A DNA stretch of 64,000 nucleotides from the NCBI RefSeq assembly GCF_019334315.1, contig NZ_JAHWGL010000003.1, forward strand, positions 1-64,000, in the 5' to 3' direction. How positions within the stretch are numbered: position 1 is the first letter of the stretch; each line of letters begins with the position of its first letter. This document shows positions 1 to 8,069 of this stretch, piece by piece. The position numbers and the translations under genes are program-made. Origin of the DNA: Hymenobacter profundi. Its GTDB lineage: Bacteria > Bacteroidota > Bacteroidia > Cytophagales > Hymenobacteraceae. The notes beneath the pieces are model-generated. The model searched no databases and had not been told where the DNA came from. It saw only the letters and a program-made list of their open reading frames with translations.

Positions 1-6
1 GATTAC

Positions 7-46
7 AAACAGAAAGCGCTTGCCACTTGGCAAGCGCTTTCTGTTT
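7..46. terminator. Long perfect hairpin downstream of polyprenyl synthase gene
   Basis: Arms 7-25 and 28-46 are perfectly complementary over 19 bp around a 2-nt spacer, with short T runs on both outer sides. It lies 63 nt past the stop codon of the minus-strand prenyl synthase, so it probably ends that transcript. The apex (CCACTTGG) is the same as in the hairpin at 40398-40431. Confidence 0.7.
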
Positions 47-71
47 TACATAAGGTCTAGATTTTTTACAA

Positions 72-99
72 AATCCGCGGAATCCGAGCGAATCCGTGG
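72..99. repeat. Short tandem 9-10-nt AATCCG repeat
   Basis: Three AATCCG-containing units stand side by side at about 72, 81 and 91 (AATCCGCGG, AATCCGAGCG, AATCCGTGG) just past the 3' end of the prenyl synthase gene. A related GAATCCGTGGG string occurs near 40462. It looks like a fragment of a dispersed intergenic repeat; no function can be read from it. Confidence 0.4.
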
Positions 100-108
100 T
101 TCAAACAG

Positions 109-1089
109 TTATTTTTCTCGCTCGATGGTGTAGTTAATCAGCTGTTCCAACGATGTGCGGGCTGGCGAGGCCGGAAACGTGTAGAGCAGTTGTAGCGCCT
201 CGTCGCGGTAGCGCTGCATGGTTTGGATGGCGTAGTCGAGGCCACCGGATTTCTTCACGAAGTCGATAACGGCCTGGATACGGTCTTTACGGCCGTCGTT
301 GTTTTTGACGTTGTAGATCACGCGCCGCTTGGTAAGCCAGTCGGCTTGTTGCAGGGCGTAGATGAGTGGCAGCGTCATCTTTTTCTCTTTGATATCGATG
401 CCCACTGGCTTGCCGATTTCGGCCGTGCCGTAGTCGAACAAGTCGTCTTTGATTTGAAAGGCGATGCCTACCTTTTCGCCGAACAAGCGGGCTTGCTCAA
501 TAGTAGCGGCATCGGCGCCGGCCGAAGATGCGCCTACAGCGCAGCAAGAAGCAATCAGCGAGGCCGTTTTTTGGCGAATGATGTCGAAGTACACGTCCTC
601 GGTGATGTCGAGCCGGCGCGCCTTCTCGATTTGCAGCAGTTCGCCCTCGCTCAGCTCGCGCACGGCATTGCTCACGATTTTGAGCAGAGCGTAGTCGTCG
701 TTTTCGAGACTGAGCAGCAGGCCCTTGCTGAGGAGGTAGTCGCCTACTAATACGGCTATCTTATTCTTCCAGAGCGCGTTGATGGAGAAGAACCCGCGCC
801 GGTAGTTCGATTCATCTACTACATCATCATGCACTAAGGTAGCGGTGTGTAACAACTCGATGAGGGCCGCCCCGCGGAAGGTAGCTTCGGGCAGTGGGTC
901 GCCGCCACAGATTTTGGCCGAGAAGAACACAAACATCGGCCGAATCTGCTTGCCCTTGCGCTTCACGATGTAGCCCATGATCTTGTCCAGCAGCAGGACA
1001 TTGGACTTCATGGACTGGCGGAACTTGTGTTCAAACTCTACCATCTCGCCCGCAATAGGGGCTTGTATTTCGTCCAGGGTTACTTTCAT
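109..1089 (-). CDS. Polyprenyl diphosphate synthase
   Basis: Class I trans-prenyltransferase (326 aa) that condenses isopentenyl diphosphate onto allylic diphosphates, giving the long prenyl chain used for menaquinone or a C15-C20 precursor. The first aspartate-rich motif is HDDVVDES and the second is IKDDLFDYG; both are intact, and a GKQIRP motif near the N-terminus fits the IPP/diphosphate site. The ATG at 1089 (MKVTLDEIQ) gives the usual family length; an in-frame upstream start at 1197 adds 36 residues of non-family sequence. Its product could feed both quinone synthesis and the carotenoid genes further along. Chain length cannot be told from the sequence, so ispB-like octaprenyl synthase is only the closest label. 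Confidence 0.9.
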   Translation of the reverse strand: MKVTLDEIQAPIAGEMVEFEHKFRQSMKSNVLLLDKIMGYIVKRKGKQIRPMFVFFSAKICGGDPLPEATFRGAALIELLHTATLVHDDVVDESNYRRGFFSINALWKNKIAVLVGDYLLSKGLLLSLENDDYALLKIVSNAVRELSEGELLQIEKARRLDITEDVYFDIIRQKTASLIASCCAVGASSAGADAATIEQARLFGEKVGIAFQIKDDLFDYGTAEIGKPVGIDIKEKKMTLPLIYALQQADWLTKRRVIYNVKNNDGRKDRIQAVIDFVKKSGGLDYAIQTMQRYRDEALQLLYTFPASPARTSLEQLINYTIEREK

Positions 1090-1241
1090 GCGGGCAAATT
1101 GGGCGCTGCAATGATACGGTGAAAAACGATGAGATATTGTGCCTTTCTCTACCATTACATTCGTATGAGTACCGCCGAGGCAGCGCAGTGCAGCCACAAG
1201 CCCCCCTTTGTTGGTTCACTCCTCTCCTTCTCCTTGGTTTT

Positions 1242-1616
1242 ATGCGCGGTATTGCCTCTCTTGTGCTGCTCACAATCTCCAACCTGTTTATGACATTTGC
1301 TTGGTACGGCCACCTGCATTTGTTCAAGAAAATGCCCTGGTTCGCCAAATTGGGACTGGCAGGCGTAATTTTAGTGAGTTGGGGATTAGCCTTGTTTGAG
1401 TATATTTTTCAGGTGCCAGCCAACCGCCTGGGCTTTGTAGAGAATGGCGGGCCGTTCAGTCTGTTTCAGCTCAAAGTGATACAAGAAGTCATAACGCTCA
1501 CCGTCTTTACGTTGTGCGCGGTCTTCGTCTTTAAAACTGATAAGCTAGGCTGGAACCATGTGGTAGGCTTTGCGCTGCTGATAGCGGCCGTCTATGTCAT
1601 TTTCAAAAAATGGTGA
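1242..1616 (+). CDS. DUF486 (DMT-like) small membrane protein
   Basis: Protein of 124 aa with about four hydrophobic helices, matching the DUF486 family of small drug/metabolite-transporter-like membrane proteins. Visible features are an N-terminal helix followed by FMTFAWYGHLH, a WGLALFEYIFQVPANRLG segment and a C-terminal AVYVIFKKW. The ATG at 1242 is chosen because the upstream extension to 1119 is not membrane-like and runs back over the divergent promoter region. The gene is transcribed away from the prenyl synthase with a gap of about 150 nt. Transport substrate is unknown. Confidence 0.85.
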   Translation: MRGIASLVLLTISNLFMTFAWYGHLHLFKKMPWFAKLGLAGVILVSWGLALFEYIFQVPANRLGFVENGGPFSLFQLKVIQEVITLTVFTLCAVFVFKTDKLGWNHVVGFALLIAAVYVIFKKW

Positions 1617-1657
1617 GCTACTGCCTCGTTGATTGGTTGTAGTGTACCTTCGCTTTT

Positions 1658-2518
1658 ATGGCTTCTTCTACTCCCATTTCCACCGATTTTCTACTCCGTA
1701 ACCCCAACCACACGCGCCCGTTTGCGGCCGATGCCCGCTACCTGCCCGATGGGCAAGCCAAGCCGGTGGTAGTGTTTGTGCACGGATTCAAGGGCTTCAA
1801 AGACTGGGGCCACTTCAACGTATTGGCCGATTACTTTGCCCAACAAGGCTTTGTATTCATCAAGCTGAACCTTTCGCACAATGGCGTGGTGGTAGGCGGC
1901 AGCGGCGATTTGGAGGATATGGAAGCCTTCGGGCACAACAACTTCAGCCTGGAACTAGACGACTTGGGCGCCCTGCTCGACGCGCTGTACACGCCCGGCG
2001 CCACGCCCCTACCCCCCGCCGAACTGGACCTAACGCGCCTAGCCCTCATCGGCCATAGCCGCGGTGGCGGGCTAGTGTTGCTGAAAGCCGCCGAAGACGC
2101 CCGCGTGACAGCCGTGGTCGGCTGGGCCGCCATCAACGACATCGACCAGCGTTGGAGCCCCGACCTGATGCAGCGCTGGCAGGCCGACGGCGTGCAATAC
2201 ATTGACAATGCCCGCACCGGCCAGCGCATGCCGCTCTACTACCAGCTAGCTGAGGATTACCAGCGCAACAAGGTTCGCCTCGATATCCCTACCCTGGTGC
2301 GCACCCTGCGCCAGCCCCTACTCCTGCTCCACGGCGACCAAGACGAAACCCTACCCGTACGCATGGCCCACGATTTACAAGATTGGCAGCCGCGCGCTAA
2401 ACTGGTAGTAGTGCCCGGCGCCAACCACGTATTCGGCGGCCGGCACCCTTGGGAGGAAAACGGCCTACCCACCGACGCCCAGCGCGTAGCCGACGAAACC
2501 ATTGCTTTTCTACGGTAG
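1658..2518 (+). CDS. Alpha/beta-fold hydrolase
   Basis: Soluble 286-aa alpha/beta hydrolase. The oxyanion-hole region is FVHGFKGFKDWG near residue 45. The nucleophile elbow is GHSRGG near residue 135. The acid lies in LLLHGDQDE and the catalytic histidine in GANHVFGG near the C-terminus, so the Ser-Asp-His triad appears complete. The HGFKGFKDW signature is typical of Bacteroidota proteins annotated as dienelactone hydrolase or acylaminoacyl-peptidase-like; the substrate is unknown. The 3' end runs into an inverted repeat that separates it from folK. Confidence 0.85.
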   Translation: MASSTPISTDFLLRNPNHTRPFAADARYLPDGQAKPVVVFVHGFKGFKDWGHFNVLADYFAQQGFVFIKLNLSHNGVVVGGSGDLEDMEAFGHNNFSLELDDLGALLDALYTPGATPLPPAELDLTRLALIGHSRGGGLVLLKAAEDARVTAVVGWAAINDIDQRWSPDLMQRWQADGVQYIDNARTGQRMPLYYQLAEDYQRNKVRLDIPTLVRTLRQPLLLLHGDQDETLPVRMAHDLQDWQPRAKLVVVPGANHVFGGRHPWEENGLPTDAQRVADETIAFLR

Positions 2519-2607
2519 GGGCGCCTTGCATGCGCCTGTCGTTGAACGGTATTGCATGCAAGAAATAACCTTCCTAACGCCACAGGCGCGTGCAACGCGC
2601 CCCTACC
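2514..2607. repeat. Imperfect inverted repeat, 26-bp arms
   Basis: Arms 2514-2539 and 2582-2607 are inverted copies differing at two positions; each is capped by GGTAGGGGCG/CGCCCCTACC. The left arm covers the stop codon of the hydrolase and the right arm ends one base before the folK start codon. It may be a REP-type dispersed palindrome or an intergenic hairpin that also ends transcription; no long T run follows. Confidence 0.65.
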
Positions 2608-2608
2608 T

Positions 2609-3097
2609 ATGCCTACCCTCATCTACCTCCTACTCGGCAGCAACCTCGGCAATCGGCAGGAAATTCTGCGCACAGCCGTAGCGGAGCTGCACCAGTTGGC
2701 CGGCCCCATCGTAGCGCAATCTGGCCTTTACGAAACGGCCGCCTGGGGCCTCGCCGACCAACCCGCTTTCTTGAACCAGGCGGTAGCCGTGGCTACCTCG
2801 CTGCCGCCCGAAACGCTACTCGCCGCCTGTCAGCAAGTAGAGCAGCAAGCCGGGCGCACCCGCGAAATCCGCTGGGGCGCCCGCACCCTGGATGTAGACA
2901 TTCTACTTCATGGGCAGAAAATCATCGACACCCCCACCCTACAAGTGCCCCACCCGCGCTTGCCGGAGCGTCGCTTCGCGCTAGTCCCGCTAGCGGAAAT
3001 TGCGCCGGAGGTAGTTCATCCTGGGTTGGGTAGGACGGTAGCGGAATTGCTGGTGGAGTGTGAGGATATATTAGAGGTAGAGCAGATCAGTAAATAA
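2609..3097 (+). CDS. folK: 2-amino-4-hydroxy-6-hydroxymethyldihydropteridine pyrophosphokinase
   Basis: HPPK (162 aa) transfers pyrophosphate from ATP to 6-hydroxymethyl-7,8-dihydropterin in folate synthesis. Family landmarks: N-terminal LLLGSNLGNR, ETAAWGLADQPAFLNQAV, the ATP/Mg motif RWGARTLDVDILLHG, and PHPRLPERRFALVPLAEIAP. The ATG at 2609 starts right before LLLGSNLG, as in other HPPKs; the in-frame ATG at 2552 lies inside the inverted repeat and is rejected. No other folate genes are nearby. Confidence 0.95.
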   Translation: MPTLIYLLLGSNLGNRQEILRTAVAELHQLAGPIVAQSGLYETAAWGLADQPAFLNQAVAVATSLPPETLLAACQQVEQQAGRTREIRWGARTLDVDILLHGQKIIDTPTLQVPHPRLPERRFALVPLAEIAPEVVHPGLGRTVAELLVECEDILEVEQISK

Positions 3098-3155
3098 CTT
3101 CTGTAAATATATATTAATTACAATTCGTTTTCAACGTCTTATATTCCTTCTTATT

Positions 3156-3647
3156 ATGATAAAAAAACTCACAGAAAATGAGTTATCCTTAATTAAAAAA
3201 AATCTTACAAAAATTAAGAATCAACTGTATAAAGATAGAGCATTATATCATAGAGTATGCATCAGCATATTTGAAAAATGGTTGAACGCGGATGAATGCG
3301 AAAGGATTTATGAAACTAATCCGAGCATATTATCTGATTGGCGAGGCAGGTTAGAAAATGTAATAAATGAGTTTTATAACTTGACACCTATCTATTTATG
3401 GAGACACAAGAATAATTACCGCATCGTTTTCCATAAACCGAAGAACTTAAAGCACCTACACAAAAAATGCAATATCAGAAATCAGACTTGGAGTAGCGGC
3501 CAGCGGTATGATTTACTCATGCCCGAATATTCTGCTGTCTACAGTGAAGAATTCGATTGGACCACTATTATTTGGTATAATGATTTCGAAAAAATACAAC
3601 CTTTACTAGAACTAGTCAGAAAATCAGGATTGCATATTCTTCCCTAA
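3156..3647 (+). CDS. AT-rich orphan hypothetical protein
   Basis: Protein of 163 aa that I do not recognise. It is rich in Lys, Asn, Ile and Tyr, and its codons end mostly in A or T, in sharp contrast to the GC-rich genes on both sides. The first third is charged and helical; the rest carries aromatic residues (WRHKNNYRIVFH, EEFDWTTIIWYND). No signal peptide or membrane helix is seen. The coding sequence is uninterrupted and ends just before a strong bidirectional terminator, so it is probably a real, recently acquired gene. Its ATG at 3156 follows an AT-rich leader. Confidence 0.7.
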   Translation: MIKKLTENELSLIKKNLTKIKNQLYKDRALYHRVCISIFEKWLNADECERIYETNPSILSDWRGRLENVINEFYNLTPIYLWRHKNNYRIVFHKPKNLKHLHKKCNIRNQTWSSGQRYDLLMPEYSAVYSEEFDWTTIIWYNDFEKIQPLLELVRKSGLHILP

Positions 3648-3655
3648 CCAGGTAT

Positions 3656-3691
3656 AGAAAAGCCCGTCAGTTGTTGCTGACGGGCTTTTCT
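3656..3691. terminator. Bidirectional intrinsic terminator
   Basis: A 15-bp perfect stem (3656-3670 with 3677-3691) around a 6-nt loop TTGTTG, with A/T-rich arm ends on each side. It lies between two convergent genes, the orphan protein and fabD, and should end both transcripts. Confidence 0.85.
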
Positions 3692-3707
3692 GTACTGCTA
3701 TCATTCC

Positions 3708-4595
3708 CTACGCTACCGCCGAAGCCACCGCCACAGTCGGCGCAATCTTCTTCACCAGGCCTTGCAACACCTTACCAGGGCCGCATTCTACGAATTCAGT
3801 AGCACCGTCCTGAGCCATGCGCTGCACGCTCTGAGTCCAACGGACGGGGGCAGTGAGCTGGCGTACTAGGTTCTGGCGAATTTCGTCGGGGTTGGTGTGG
3901 GGGGCAGCGTCCACGTTTTGGTAGATGGGGCAGATGCCGGGCGAAAAGGTCGTTTTCTCGATGGCATCGGCCAGCGCTGCTTCGGCCGACTGCATCAGCG
4001 GGGAGTGGAAGGCCCCGCCTACCGGCAGGGGTAGGGCACGCTTGGCACCGGCGGCTTTCAGTTGCTCGCACGCCAACTCAATACCGCGTTGCGAGCCGGA
4101 AATCACCAGCTGACCGGGGCAGTTGAAGTTGGCGGCTACGACCACGTTGCCGGCATCCGTAATTTCCTGGCAGATGCGCACAGTGATATCGTCATCAAGG
4201 CCGAGGATGGCGGCCATGGTGCCGGGCTGCTCCTGGCAGGCGGCCTGCATGGCCTGGGCGCGCTGGGCTACCAGCCGCAGCGCATCAGCAAACGTGAGCA
4301 CTTTGGCGGCAACCAGGGCCGAAAACTCGCCCAGCGAGTGCCCAGCTACCATGTCGGGCTGGAGGCCAGGTAGCACGGCCGCTTGCACCACGGAGTGTAG
4401 GAAAATAGCAGGCTGGGTAACGTCGGTGCGGCGCAAGTCCTCGTCGGAACCGGAGAACATGATGTCGGTGAGCGAGAAACCCAGAATGTCGTTGGCCTGG
4501 GTCATGAGAGCCTTGGCCTCGTCGTGCTGCTCGTACAAGTCGCGGCCCATGCCGCTGAATTGGCTGCCTTGGCCAGGGAAAATAACTGCCTTCAT
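3708..4595 (-). CDS. fabD: Malonyl-CoA:ACP transacylase
   Basis: FabD (295 aa) loads malonyl groups from CoA onto acyl carrier protein for fatty acid synthesis. It opens with IFPGQGSQFSGMG, carries the nucleophile motif GHSLGEFSAL near residue 90, and has the active-site histidine in GGAFHSPLM near residue 200; the C-terminal ECGPGKVLQGL is also typical. Length matches the family. It stands alone, not in a fab operon, with the terminator at 3656-3691 at its 3' end and a palindromic repeat upstream. Confidence 0.95.
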   Translation of the reverse strand: MKAVIFPGQGSQFSGMGRDLYEQHDEAKALMTQANDILGFSLTDIMFSGSDEDLRRTDVTQPAIFLHSVVQAAVLPGLQPDMVAGHSLGEFSALVAAKVLTFADALRLVAQRAQAMQAACQEQPGTMAAILGLDDDITVRICQEITDAGNVVVAANFNCPGQLVISGSQRGIELACEQLKAAGAKRALPLPVGGAFHSPLMQSAEAALADAIEKTTFSPGICPIYQNVDAAPHTNPDEIRQNLVRQLTAPVRWTQSVQRMAQDGATEFVECGPGKVLQGLVKKIAPTVAVASAVA

Positions 4596-4635
4596 TCGGT
4601 AGAAAGGTGGGATTGGGTTGTTGATTTGATTCTGG

Positions 4636-4717
4636 TTGTCATTCCGAGCGGAGCGAGCGAAGAATCTGCGTAAGCAACAGAGGGATATTCAGATTCCTCG
4701 CTTCGCTCGGAATGACA
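4636..4717. repeat. Dispersed palindrome, GTCATTCCGAGC family
   Basis: The left arm begins TTGTCATTCCGAGCGGAGCG and the right arm ends CTTCGCTCGGAATGACAA, flanking about 25 nt. Related palindromes occur at 29877-29964 and 44955-45067, and a more distant one at 18805-18994. The false peptide CHSERSEESE often found in databases is translated from repeats of this kind. It fills the gap between fabD and the next gene. Confidence 0.8.
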
Positions 4718-4725
4718 AAATGTGC

Positions 4726-5091
4726 CTACTTCACGGGCTGCACCGTCACGACGCCGGTTTGCTTGTCCACGTTGAACGCAGCTTTGTTGGGCATGCGGCC
4801 AGCCCAATCGGTGCGGGGCACCAGCACCTGAAACTGCGCGTCGGACTCCACCACGCTAGCCGAATCGACTTGGTACACGGCGCGGTTGGGTAGCTCCTGC
4901 ACGTAGTCGCGGACGGCAGTACGGGCGGCCGCTTCGGTACCAACGGATGTATTCGGCATGGTTGCAGTAGCGGGCGCCGCTGCCGAATCAGCAGTTATAG
5001 CATCGGTGGTGGTGGGGGTATCCTGGGTGCGCTGGCAGCTGCCAAGCGTGCACCCAAAGCCTATCAGAAGGGCAGGAATCGTCTTCATCAT
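4726..5091 (-). CDS. Small hypothetical lipoprotein
   Basis: Protein of 121 aa with a lipoprotein signal: MMKTIPALLIGF hydrophobic stretch and lipobox LGSC at residues 16-19. After the cysteine comes a Thr/Ala-rich linker of about 30 residues and a compact C-terminal part (AVRDYVQELPNRAVYQVDSASV). It is probably anchored to the outer or inner membrane facing the periplasm. No family recognised. The alternative start is the second Met at 5088. Confidence 0.7.
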   Translation of the reverse strand: MMKTIPALLIGFGCTLGSCQRTQDTPTTTDAITADSAAAPATATMPNTSVGTEAAARTAVRDYVQELPNRAVYQVDSASVVESDAQFQVLVPRTDWAGRMPNKAAFNVDKQTGVVTVQPVK

Positions 5092-5159
5092 ACCGCAAAG
5101 AAAAACAAAAGGAGCAGACCAGCCGGCCCGCTCCTCTTGCTACGTGCAGGGTAGGCCTG

Positions 5160-8024
5160 CTAGCGGTTGATTTGCACCCAGCCTTTATAGGTGCGCTTGG
5201 TACGGTTCAGATCGTTGAATTCCACCTCGGCTAGGTAAAAGTACATGCCATCCGAAAGCTGAGGGCCGCTGCTGCGCTCCTCGCTACTGCCGCCTCCGTC
5301 CCAGTTGATGAAGGGGTCTTGGTCGCCCTCATACACCTTCACGCCCCAACGGTTGAACGCCGTGAAGTGCGTGCGGCGTAGGCTGCTAGTCACTTTCGGT
5401 CGGAACGTGTCGTTTACACCGTCGTTGTTAGGAGTAAAAATATTAGGCAGCAAAAACAGCTGACACTCATCGTTGCAGGCCTCGTTGCTGAAGGCGCTCA
5501 GCTCGCCATTGCTACCTACCGCCCGCACCTGGTAGCAGCCCGATACGGTAGTAAGCCCCATGTGCACATAGTTGGGCTCCACGGTAGTAGCCAACAGCTG
5601 ATACTCCGTGGCATCGGGGCTTCGGTAGTACACTTGGTACCCAGTTACGGCCAGGTTGCAGTTGGGCGGCGAGTTGGCGTCTAACTGCCAGCGCAAGTAG
5701 TTGGTGTAGCGCTGATTGGGTCCGATAACCGTAGTAGGTAACGCGTACAGATTGGCGGCCAGGCTGTCGCAATTTGTTGTCTGCAAGGTCAGGATGGGCC
5801 GGCACGGCACCGGCGCAACGCATATTTCCTGACTGGAATTCAGCAGATTAGGCAGATTAGGCGAGGTATATGCGCCGTTGGTTTGTACGTAGTAGCAGTA
5901 GGTTTCGCCCGCGACAAGGGGGTTGGCCGCCGAGCCACGGTCGGTGTAGGTGCCACTGGTGGCAGTGCCCGCCACCGTAGCCAGCAGCGTGAAGGTAGGG
6001 CTGCCTGGCGCCCGACGGTAGATGGTGGTGGGCTGCAGGGTGTTGTCCCAGGGCACGTTGTAGATCCAGGTCAGCACGTTGCCGGACGCGGCTTCATCGG
6101 CCCTACCCGACAGGCGCACACTAGAAGCCGGAGCTGTCGTCTCCCTGGTTTCGGCAGCGTTGGGGCTGGTATTGTCGCGGCTGAAAAACTCCAGCTTGTA
6201 GGTGAAAGCGCTATCTATTGTGTTGCGGCCCGCATCTACGAAAGTTGTTTCCGTGAGAGAATTCGTAGCGAATACCCGCTTGAAGGCAGTAGAGGTAGCT
6301 GCCACATTCTGACCCGGCGCCCGGTAGAGGCGGTAGCCTGCCGGCTCGGTAAAGCCCGCCTGGTTGAGAGGCGGCGTCCATTTCACGGTTACCTGGCCAT
6401 TGGCGGCGGTGCGGTCTACCGTTACGTTGGTGAGCAAGGCACTGGTACCATCGAGGGTCACGCAGGCTTCGGCCGAGGCAATGCTTTCGCCACCTTTGGG
6501 CAACGGAAATATGGCGTAGATGCGGTAGCAGTACGTTTTGCCGCGCTCCAGGCCCTGTCCATTGTTATCATCCAGAAAAGAACTCAGCCCAGCATCAATG
6601 GCCCCAATCTGCGTGTAGCCTGCTGTGGCCGGAATCCCGATCTGGCAGTCGCCGGGTACAAATCCCGACGTTTCTTCCTTCCGGAAAATCAGCATTTGGC
6701 TTGCCTGCGTGCATTGGTACCGGTCCCAGGTGAGTACCACCCGCGTGCTGTTGCCCTGGCGCTGTGCTTGCAAGGTTTGGGGCGGCGGCCCAATTACACG
6801 CACCCGCCATATCTTTTCGTCAATCAGGGGCGGGTTGCCGCCAGTGGGTACGTCCTGGGCTTTGAAGGTGAACAGGTAGGGGTCGCGGCGCACATCCTCG
6901 CAGCTGGTCACCCACCGAAACGTACCACGCGCCGTGGGCGGCCCCGTGGCCGTTTGTTGAAACGTGATGGGCGGAAACGTGCCGTAGGCAAATAATTGCA
7001 CCGGGTTGCGGTCGGGGTCGGTGGCCGTGATAGCGCCGTTCACCGTTGTGCCCGCTACCACGCAAATATCTTCCGGAATGGTCACCTCGGGCCGCAAGTT
7101 GGTGCTGGGTCCTACTACAATCTGCATATCCCGGATAACAGTACCGATAAGCCGGGGCCGGGCACCCGCCACGTGTCGCCATTCCTCTACCACAAAAGCA
7201 AAATTGTACTCACCGATACTCTGGCTACTCGGCGCATTCCAGACAATTAAGCCCGTATTGACGTCCTGTTGGAAGTCTGCTTGCCCACCGGCTGGCGTAC
7301 CCAAATACGCTACTCGTTGGCCATTGGTGTCGTACTTATTAGGATACTGAAAGCCAGGTACGGTACTCGTATCTACTACTCCACCCCGCGTAATAATAGT
7401 AGCTGGAGTTGATGCCCGCTTACTTGGCCGAAGTTTAAAAGCTAACGAATCTCCGTCCGCATCATACGCTCCAGGACTGTGCAAAAACACTTGATTTGCC
7501 GTAGCCTGATCAATAGCCGGGGCTGTCAGGACTGGCGAGCGGTTGATACCCAATGCCGGATCAATGGTAATGCTAGTTCCTAAGTAAAACGCTTGGCTAG
7601 CTGGATTACTCAGATTGCGCACCTCTTTATTACGATACTCCCCGACAAAGCTGACCAGGTATTGCCCTGGTGCATTGTAAATGTGTTCGAAGTAATACAC
7701 ATTGACTTTGGTATTAGGCGCAGAAGGGATAACAGTTCCGTTGCCTACACGCTGCACTTTGTCTATTCCGGTGCTCGTACCATCGCCGAAGAAGATAGTA
7801 GCGTTTGGCTGGTCTGCCACATCACGACTCGGTAGTTTGGTATACAGCACCATCTTAAAAAAGACACGGCGCGGGTTGCGGGCAGCCGTAGTATCGGACT
7901 TAGCCTGAATGTCGCCGGCCCGGATGTGCGAAGCATGGGTAGCCAGCGGTAGTAGCCACAAAATAAAAAGGGTTACCACTGCGAGTGGTAACCCTTTGTG
8001 CCAAGTAGGTAGGCTTACGTTCAT
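5160..8024 (-). CDS. T9SS type B sorting domain protein (paralog 1)
   Basis: Secreted multidomain protein of 954 aa. It begins with a signal peptide ending near ATHASHIRAGD. The central part is a series of beta-sandwich modules, including a PVL-type region with AYDADGDSL and several fibronectin type III-like repeats (residues about 410-740). The last 90 residues are the gliding-motility-associated C-terminal domain: LPNIFTPNNDGVNDTF, FNRWGVKVYEG, DGMYFYLAEVEF and KRTYKGWVQINR. That domain directs export through the type IX system and surface anchoring. It sits 45 nt downstream of a close paralog. A terminator-like hairpin lies inside its signal-peptide codons (7967-7997). Confidence 0.9.
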   Translation of the reverse strand: MNVSLPTWHKGLPLAVVTLFILWLLPLATHASHIRAGDIQAKSDTTAARNPRRVFFKMVLYTKLPSRDVADQPNATIFFGDGTSTGIDKVQRVGNGTVIPSAPNTKVNVYYFEHIYNAPGQYLVSFVGEYRNKEVRNLSNPASQAFYLGTSITIDPALGINRSPVLTAPAIDQATANQVFLHSPGAYDADGDSLAFKLRPSKRASTPATIITRGGVVDTSTVPGFQYPNKYDTNGQRVAYLGTPAGGQADFQQDVNTGLIVWNAPSSQSIGEYNFAFVVEEWRHVAGARPRLIGTVIRDMQIVVGPSTNLRPEVTIPEDICVVAGTTVNGAITATDPDRNPVQLFAYGTFPPITFQQTATGPPTARGTFRWVTSCEDVRRDPYLFTFKAQDVPTGGNPPLIDEKIWRVRVIGPPPQTLQAQRQGNSTRVVLTWDRYQCTQASQMLIFRKEETSGFVPGDCQIGIPATAGYTQIGAIDAGLSSFLDDNNGQGLERGKTYCYRIYAIFPLPKGGESIASAEACVTLDGTSALLTNVTVDRTAANGQVTVKWTPPLNQAGFTEPAGYRLYRAPGQNVAATSTAFKRVFATNSLTETTFVDAGRNTIDSAFTYKLEFFSRDNTSPNAAETRETTAPASSVRLSGRADEAASGNVLTWIYNVPWDNTLQPTTIYRRAPGSPTFTLLATVAGTATSGTYTDRGSAANPLVAGETYCYYVQTNGAYTSPNLPNLLNSSQEICVAPVPCRPILTLQTTNCDSLAANLYALPTTVIGPNQRYTNYLRWQLDANSPPNCNLAVTGYQVYYRSPDATEYQLLATTVEPNYVHMGLTTVSGCYQVRAVGSNGELSAFSNEACNDECQLFLLPNIFTPNNDGVNDTFRPKVTSSLRRTHFTAFNRWGVKVYEGDQDPFINWDGGGSSEERSSGPQLSDGMYFYLAEVEFNDLNRTKRTYKGWVQINR
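7967..7997 (-). terminator. Terminator-like hairpin inside coding sequence
   Basis: A perfect 14-bp stem (7967-7980 with 7984-7997) with a 3-nt loop; read on the minus strand it is followed by a T-rich run (CCCTTTTTATTTTG). It lies within codons 10-19 of the T9SS paralog, encoding the start of the signal-peptide core. By shape it is an intrinsic terminator or attenuator; whether it acts is not known. Confidence 0.55.
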
Positions 8025-8069
8025 AATAGGATGGCTGATAAATGCAACTAATAACCTGATGGTTACAAG

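Noticed and set aside
4592..4807. 71-aa frame containing CHSERSEESE-like text
   Set aside because: Translation of the GTCATTCCGAGC palindrome, a well-known false protein.
5883..6995. 370-aa open frame on the plus strand
   Set aside because: It lies wholly antisense to the T9SS paralog, is rich in Gly/Arg/Val with no domain, and arises from the high GC of the opposite strand.
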